Assembly (NCBI GenBank): GCA_026786125.1
Contig: JAJAYU010000054.1
Location: forward strand, 1-7,592
Reading direction: 5' to 3'
Length of the DNA: 7,592 nucleotides
From: Chamaesiphon sp.
Lineage (GTDB): Bacteria; Cyanobacteriota; Cyanobacteriia; Cyanobacteriales; Chamaesiphonaceae
A program made the translations under genes and the position numbers. The notes under the pieces were generated by a model that was not told where the DNA came from, did no database searches, and saw only the letters and a list, made by a program, of their open reading frames with translations. Positions 5,914-7,592 of the stretch are shown here, one piece after another; the stretch's first letter is position 1; every line of letters starts with the position of its first letter.

Positions 5914-6540
5914 TTAATTCTTTAAATTGGGATTAGCTTTTTCCTTTCGTTCGCTATAACGATCGGTCAAATAGTCCACCTCATCTCTGAGTAACAATGT
6001 AAATTTATACAATTCTTCCATCACATCGATGACTCGATCTCGATAGTCCGATTCTTTCATCATCCCATCGTCATGAAACTCCTGATAAGCCTTGGCTACC
6101 GATGACTGATTGGGAATCGTCACCATCCGCATCCACCGTCCCAACAGCCGTAGCGTATTGACAGCATTAAAAGATTGGGAACCACCACTGACTTGCATTA
6201 CCGCTAGTGTCCGACCTTGAGTGGGTCTGACAGCACCAATACTTAACGGAATCCAATCGATCTGATTTTTGAGAATTCCAGTAATTTGCCCATGCAGTTC
6301 GGGGCTAGACCACACTTGTCCCTCTGACCACAGGCTTAACTCGCGTAATTCTTGGACTTCACGATGGGTATCAGGAACACTGCCATAAATCGGTAGTTGG
6401 CGCGGGTCAAAAAATTTTACTTCCGCTCCAAACTCTTGAATGATGCGGGCGGCTTCTTCGGCAAGTAACCGACTGTAGGAACGCTCGCGCAAGGAGCCAT
6501 ATAGAAATAATATCCTCGGCGGATGAGTAGATTTGTTCAT
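5914..6540 (-). CDS. arsH: ArsH, NADPH-dependent FMN reductase of arsenic resistance
   Basis: 208 residues with a flavodoxin-like fold. ArsH proteins bind FMN and, in characterised members, oxidise trivalent organoarsenicals such as methylarsenite to the less toxic pentavalent forms using NADPH chemistry; a cyanobacterial ArsH has also been studied as a quinone or iron reductase. Visible signatures are the FMN phosphate loop [11 protein letters not shown] (14-24), SSPELHG (78-84), the second flavin contact [12 protein letters not shown] (117-128), [10 protein letters not shown] with PNQSS (130-147), and the C-terminal DRYSERKE (193-200). It is the last gene of the operon. Its ATG (6538-6540) lies 4 nt after the arsC stop, and the upstream sequence TGAACCA has no Shine-Dalgarno, so translation is probably coupled to arsC. 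Length and motifs are typical, with nothing missing. Confidence 0.95.
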   Translation of the reverse strand: MNKSTHPPRILFLYGSLRERSYSRLLAEEAARIIQEFGAEVKFFDPRQLPIYGSVPDTHREVQELRELSLWSEGQVWSSPELHGQITGILKNQIDWIPLSIGAVRPTQGRTLAVMQVSGGSQSFNAVNTLRLLGRWMRMVTIPNQSSVAKAYQEFHDDGMMKESDYRDRVIDVMEELYKFTLLLRDEVDYLTDRYSERKEKANPNLKN

Positions 6541-6544
6541 TGGT

Positions 6545-6934
6545 TCACAACGATTTAATTAATGCTGTTACCCGTTCTCGAATTTCTTCCCGCACCCTGG
6601 GGAAAATTTCCGGTTGTTCGGCTGGATCGTCAAGTTGCCAATCTTCAAAGACTGGACGTTCTAGCCATTCTGGGGGTAAATTCACCCCACAGCCACAGAG
6701 GGAAATGACCACATCAAAATCTGCTGATTTAAACTCATTCAAGGCTTTGGAGGTTTGACTGGTAATATCAATGCCAGTATCTTTCATGGTGGCAATCGCT
6801 TCTGGACGAACGGTACTCGCTTCTAATCCCGAACTCGTGACCTCGATTTTTCCAGCCCCTAAATGTCGCGCAAAGCCTTCGGCCATTTGAGATCTGGCTG
6901 AATTTTTTTTGCAGACAAACATTACTCGTTTCAT
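6545..6934 (-). CDS. arsC: Arsenate reductase ArsC, low-molecular-weight phosphatase fold, cyanobacterial glutaredoxin-type
   Basis: 129 residues. It reduces arsenate to arsenite in the cytoplasm. The phosphatase P-loop C-x5-R is CKKNSAR at 8-14, with Cys8 as nucleophile. The general acid region is [11 protein letters not shown] (98-108), with DDP as in the family. The other redox cysteines are Cys80 and Cys82 in [11 protein letters not shown]. This differs from the Staphylococcus pI258 enzyme (Cys10/82/89, thioredoxin) and matches the Synechocystis enzyme, where Cys8, Cys80 and Cys82 are needed and glutathione with glutaredoxin supplies electrons. Dependence on glutaredoxin is inferred from that match. 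The start ATG has a strong AAGGAG 6 nt upstream. It sits 17 nt after the channel gene and 4 nt before arsH in one operon. The coding strand has a run of eight A within the P-loop codons (6903-6910). Confidence 0.95.
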   Translation of the reverse strand: MKRVMFVCKKNSARSQMAEGFARHLGAGKIEVTSSGLEASTVRPEAIATMKDTGIDITSQTSKALNEFKSADFDVVISLCGCGVNLPPEWLERPVFEDWQLDDPAEQPEIFPRVREEIRERVTALIKSL

Positions 6935-6940
6935 GGTTTT

Positions 6941-6946
6941 CTCCTT
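6941..6946 (-). promoter_or_regulatory. Strong ribosome binding site of arsC
   Basis: On the minus strand AAGGAG lies 6 nt before the arsC ATG (6932-6934), inside the 17-nt gap after the channel gene. It is a near-perfect Shine-Dalgarno, in contrast to arsH, which has none. It fixes the arsC start. Confidence 0.8.
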
Positions 6947-6951
6947 AATTT

Positions 6952-7592
6952 TTAGTTTTTGAGATCGGCAAAATTATTCGACAAATGGCGATATACCACC
7001 ACTGCCAACTGCGCGCCCAGAATCGGTGCGACCCAATACAACCATTGGTGGTGCAAATTGCCGCCGACTAGAGCAGGAGCTAGCGATCGAGCCGGATTCA
7101 TACTCGCCCCAGTAATTGGCCCCATACAAGCGGCTTCTAGCATGACTGTCAAGCCGATCGAGATGCCTGCAAACCCGATATGGCTACGGCGGTCAAGTCC
7201 AGACCCAAAAATCACTAGCATCAGGATAAAAGTGAGTACTGTTTCTAAGACTAGAGATTGGATCCAGTCACCATTTCGCGGGATTGTGGCTCCCAAGTTG
7301 CCCACCGCCCCCAGGGAGATCCGCAAGAGCCACGAAGCCGCGATCGCACCTAGTACCTGTGCCAAAATATAAGGTATCACCAAGCTCCTGTGGAAAAAGC
7401 CACTACTCCAAAAGGCTAGCGTCACCGCTGGGTTGAAGTGCGCGCCGCTAATATGTCCGAGGCTATAGATCAAAGCTGTGACTACGGCACCAAATACGAT
7501 ACTGATGCCGAGATGGGTGACAGCACCATTGCTAAGTCGATCTACCATCACCGCACCTGTGCCAGCAAAAATCAGCACGAAGGTACCGATAA
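6952..7592 (-). CDS. NIP-like aquaglyceroporin (AqpN/AqpS type) of an ars operon, 5' end cut by window
   Basis: About 213 codons are visible and the frame stays open to the window edge; the codons before the GTG at 7576-7578 read IGTF, the usual first-helix motif of MIP channels, so the real start is roughly ten codons outside. Residues below count that GTG as 1. Both pore motifs are intact: NPA at 49-51 in GHISGAHFNPAVT, and NPAR at 161-164 in GPITGASMNPARS. Six membrane helices are apparent. These stretches resemble plant nodulin-26-like channels and their bacterial AqpN relatives more than water-specific AqpZ. The filter read by alignment is Phe29, Ala149, Ala158, Arg164; AqpZ has Phe, His, Thr, Arg. 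Directly upstream of arsC and arsH, it most likely passes As(OH)3, as shown for AqpS of the Sinorhizobium arsR-aqpS-arsC-arsH operon. Silicate, boric acid or glycerol passage is possible too. Confidence 0.9.
   Translation of the reverse strand, partial: IGTFVLIFAGTGAVMVDRLSNGAVTHLGISIVFGAVVTALIYSLGHISGAHFNPAVTLAFWSSGFFHRSLVIPYILAQVLGAIAASWLLRISLGAVGNLGATIPRNGDWIQSLVLETVLTFILMLVIFGSGLDRRSHIGFAGISIGLTVMLEAACMGPITGASMNPARSLAPALVGGNLHHQWLYWVAPILGAQLAVVVYRHLSNNFADLKN
7340..7347. repeat. HIP1 octamer
   Basis: A second perfect GCGATCGC, inside the NIP-like channel gene. With the other copy and many one-base variants, it supports a cyanobacterial origin of both the core genes and the ars operon. Confidence 0.8.

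Noticed and set aside
6959..7372. 137-codon plus-strand frame inside the channel gene
   Set aside because: It is antisense to the NIP-like channel, whose two NPA motifs establish the true strand.
6952..7592. Annotation of the MIP gene as complete, starting at the GTG at 7576-7578
   Set aside because: The upstream codons in the same frame continue the first-helix motif IGTF, so starting at the GTG would cut the first membrane helix. The gene runs off the window.

Overview
The window looks like chromosomal DNA from a cyanobacterium. The evidence is perfect HIP1 octamers (GCGATCGC) at 5345-5352 and 7340-7347 plus many CGATCG-containing near matches. The gene content also fits: a cyanobacterial-type ArsC with cysteines at 8, 80 and 82, a cyanobacterial-style triosephosphate isomerase, lpxD, and small proteins of a cyanobacterial look. 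The genus cannot be told from the sequence alone.

Layout. 1-68 holds a short AATCCTG repeat. 69-275 (-) is a 68-residue cysteine-motif protein. 276-473 carries a palindromic dispersed-repeat candidate and a strong intrinsic terminator. 474-2156 (-) is a large multi-helix membrane protein of the conserved-TM-helix, MscS-like type. 2157-2635 has no convincing gene but contains a CRP-like palindrome upstream of the channel gene. 2636-3673 (-) is lpxD (lipid A synthesis). A 61-residue two-helix membrane protein diverges from it at 3698-3883 (+). 3869-3980 is a block of inverted GGCTTTA heptamer arrays around a nested hairpin. 4040-4768 (+) is tpiA. 4769-4930 holds two strong hairpins without a U-tract. 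4931-5854 (+) is a membrane-anchored protein with two helix-turn-helix-like regions, followed by a good intrinsic terminator at 5873-5908.

The right end (5914-7592, all minus strand) is an arsenic resistance operon. In transcription order it is a nodulin-26-like (AqpN/AqpS type) MIP channel, cut off at its 5' end by the window edge, then arsC, then arsH. The spacers are 17 and 4 nt. The inferred scheme is that ArsC reduces arsenate to arsenite, the channel lets uncharged As(OH)3 leave down its gradient in place of an ArsB or Acr3 pump, and ArsH oxidises trivalent organoarsenicals. No arsR, arsB or acr3 is visible, but anything upstream of the channel lies outside the window.

The rest is housekeeping or uncharacterised cyanobacterial sequence. 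I see no clear evidence for a wholly new system. The best leads are the channel-based ars operon with its unusual predicted selectivity filter, the membrane-anchored HTH protein, and the inverted heptamer arrays.
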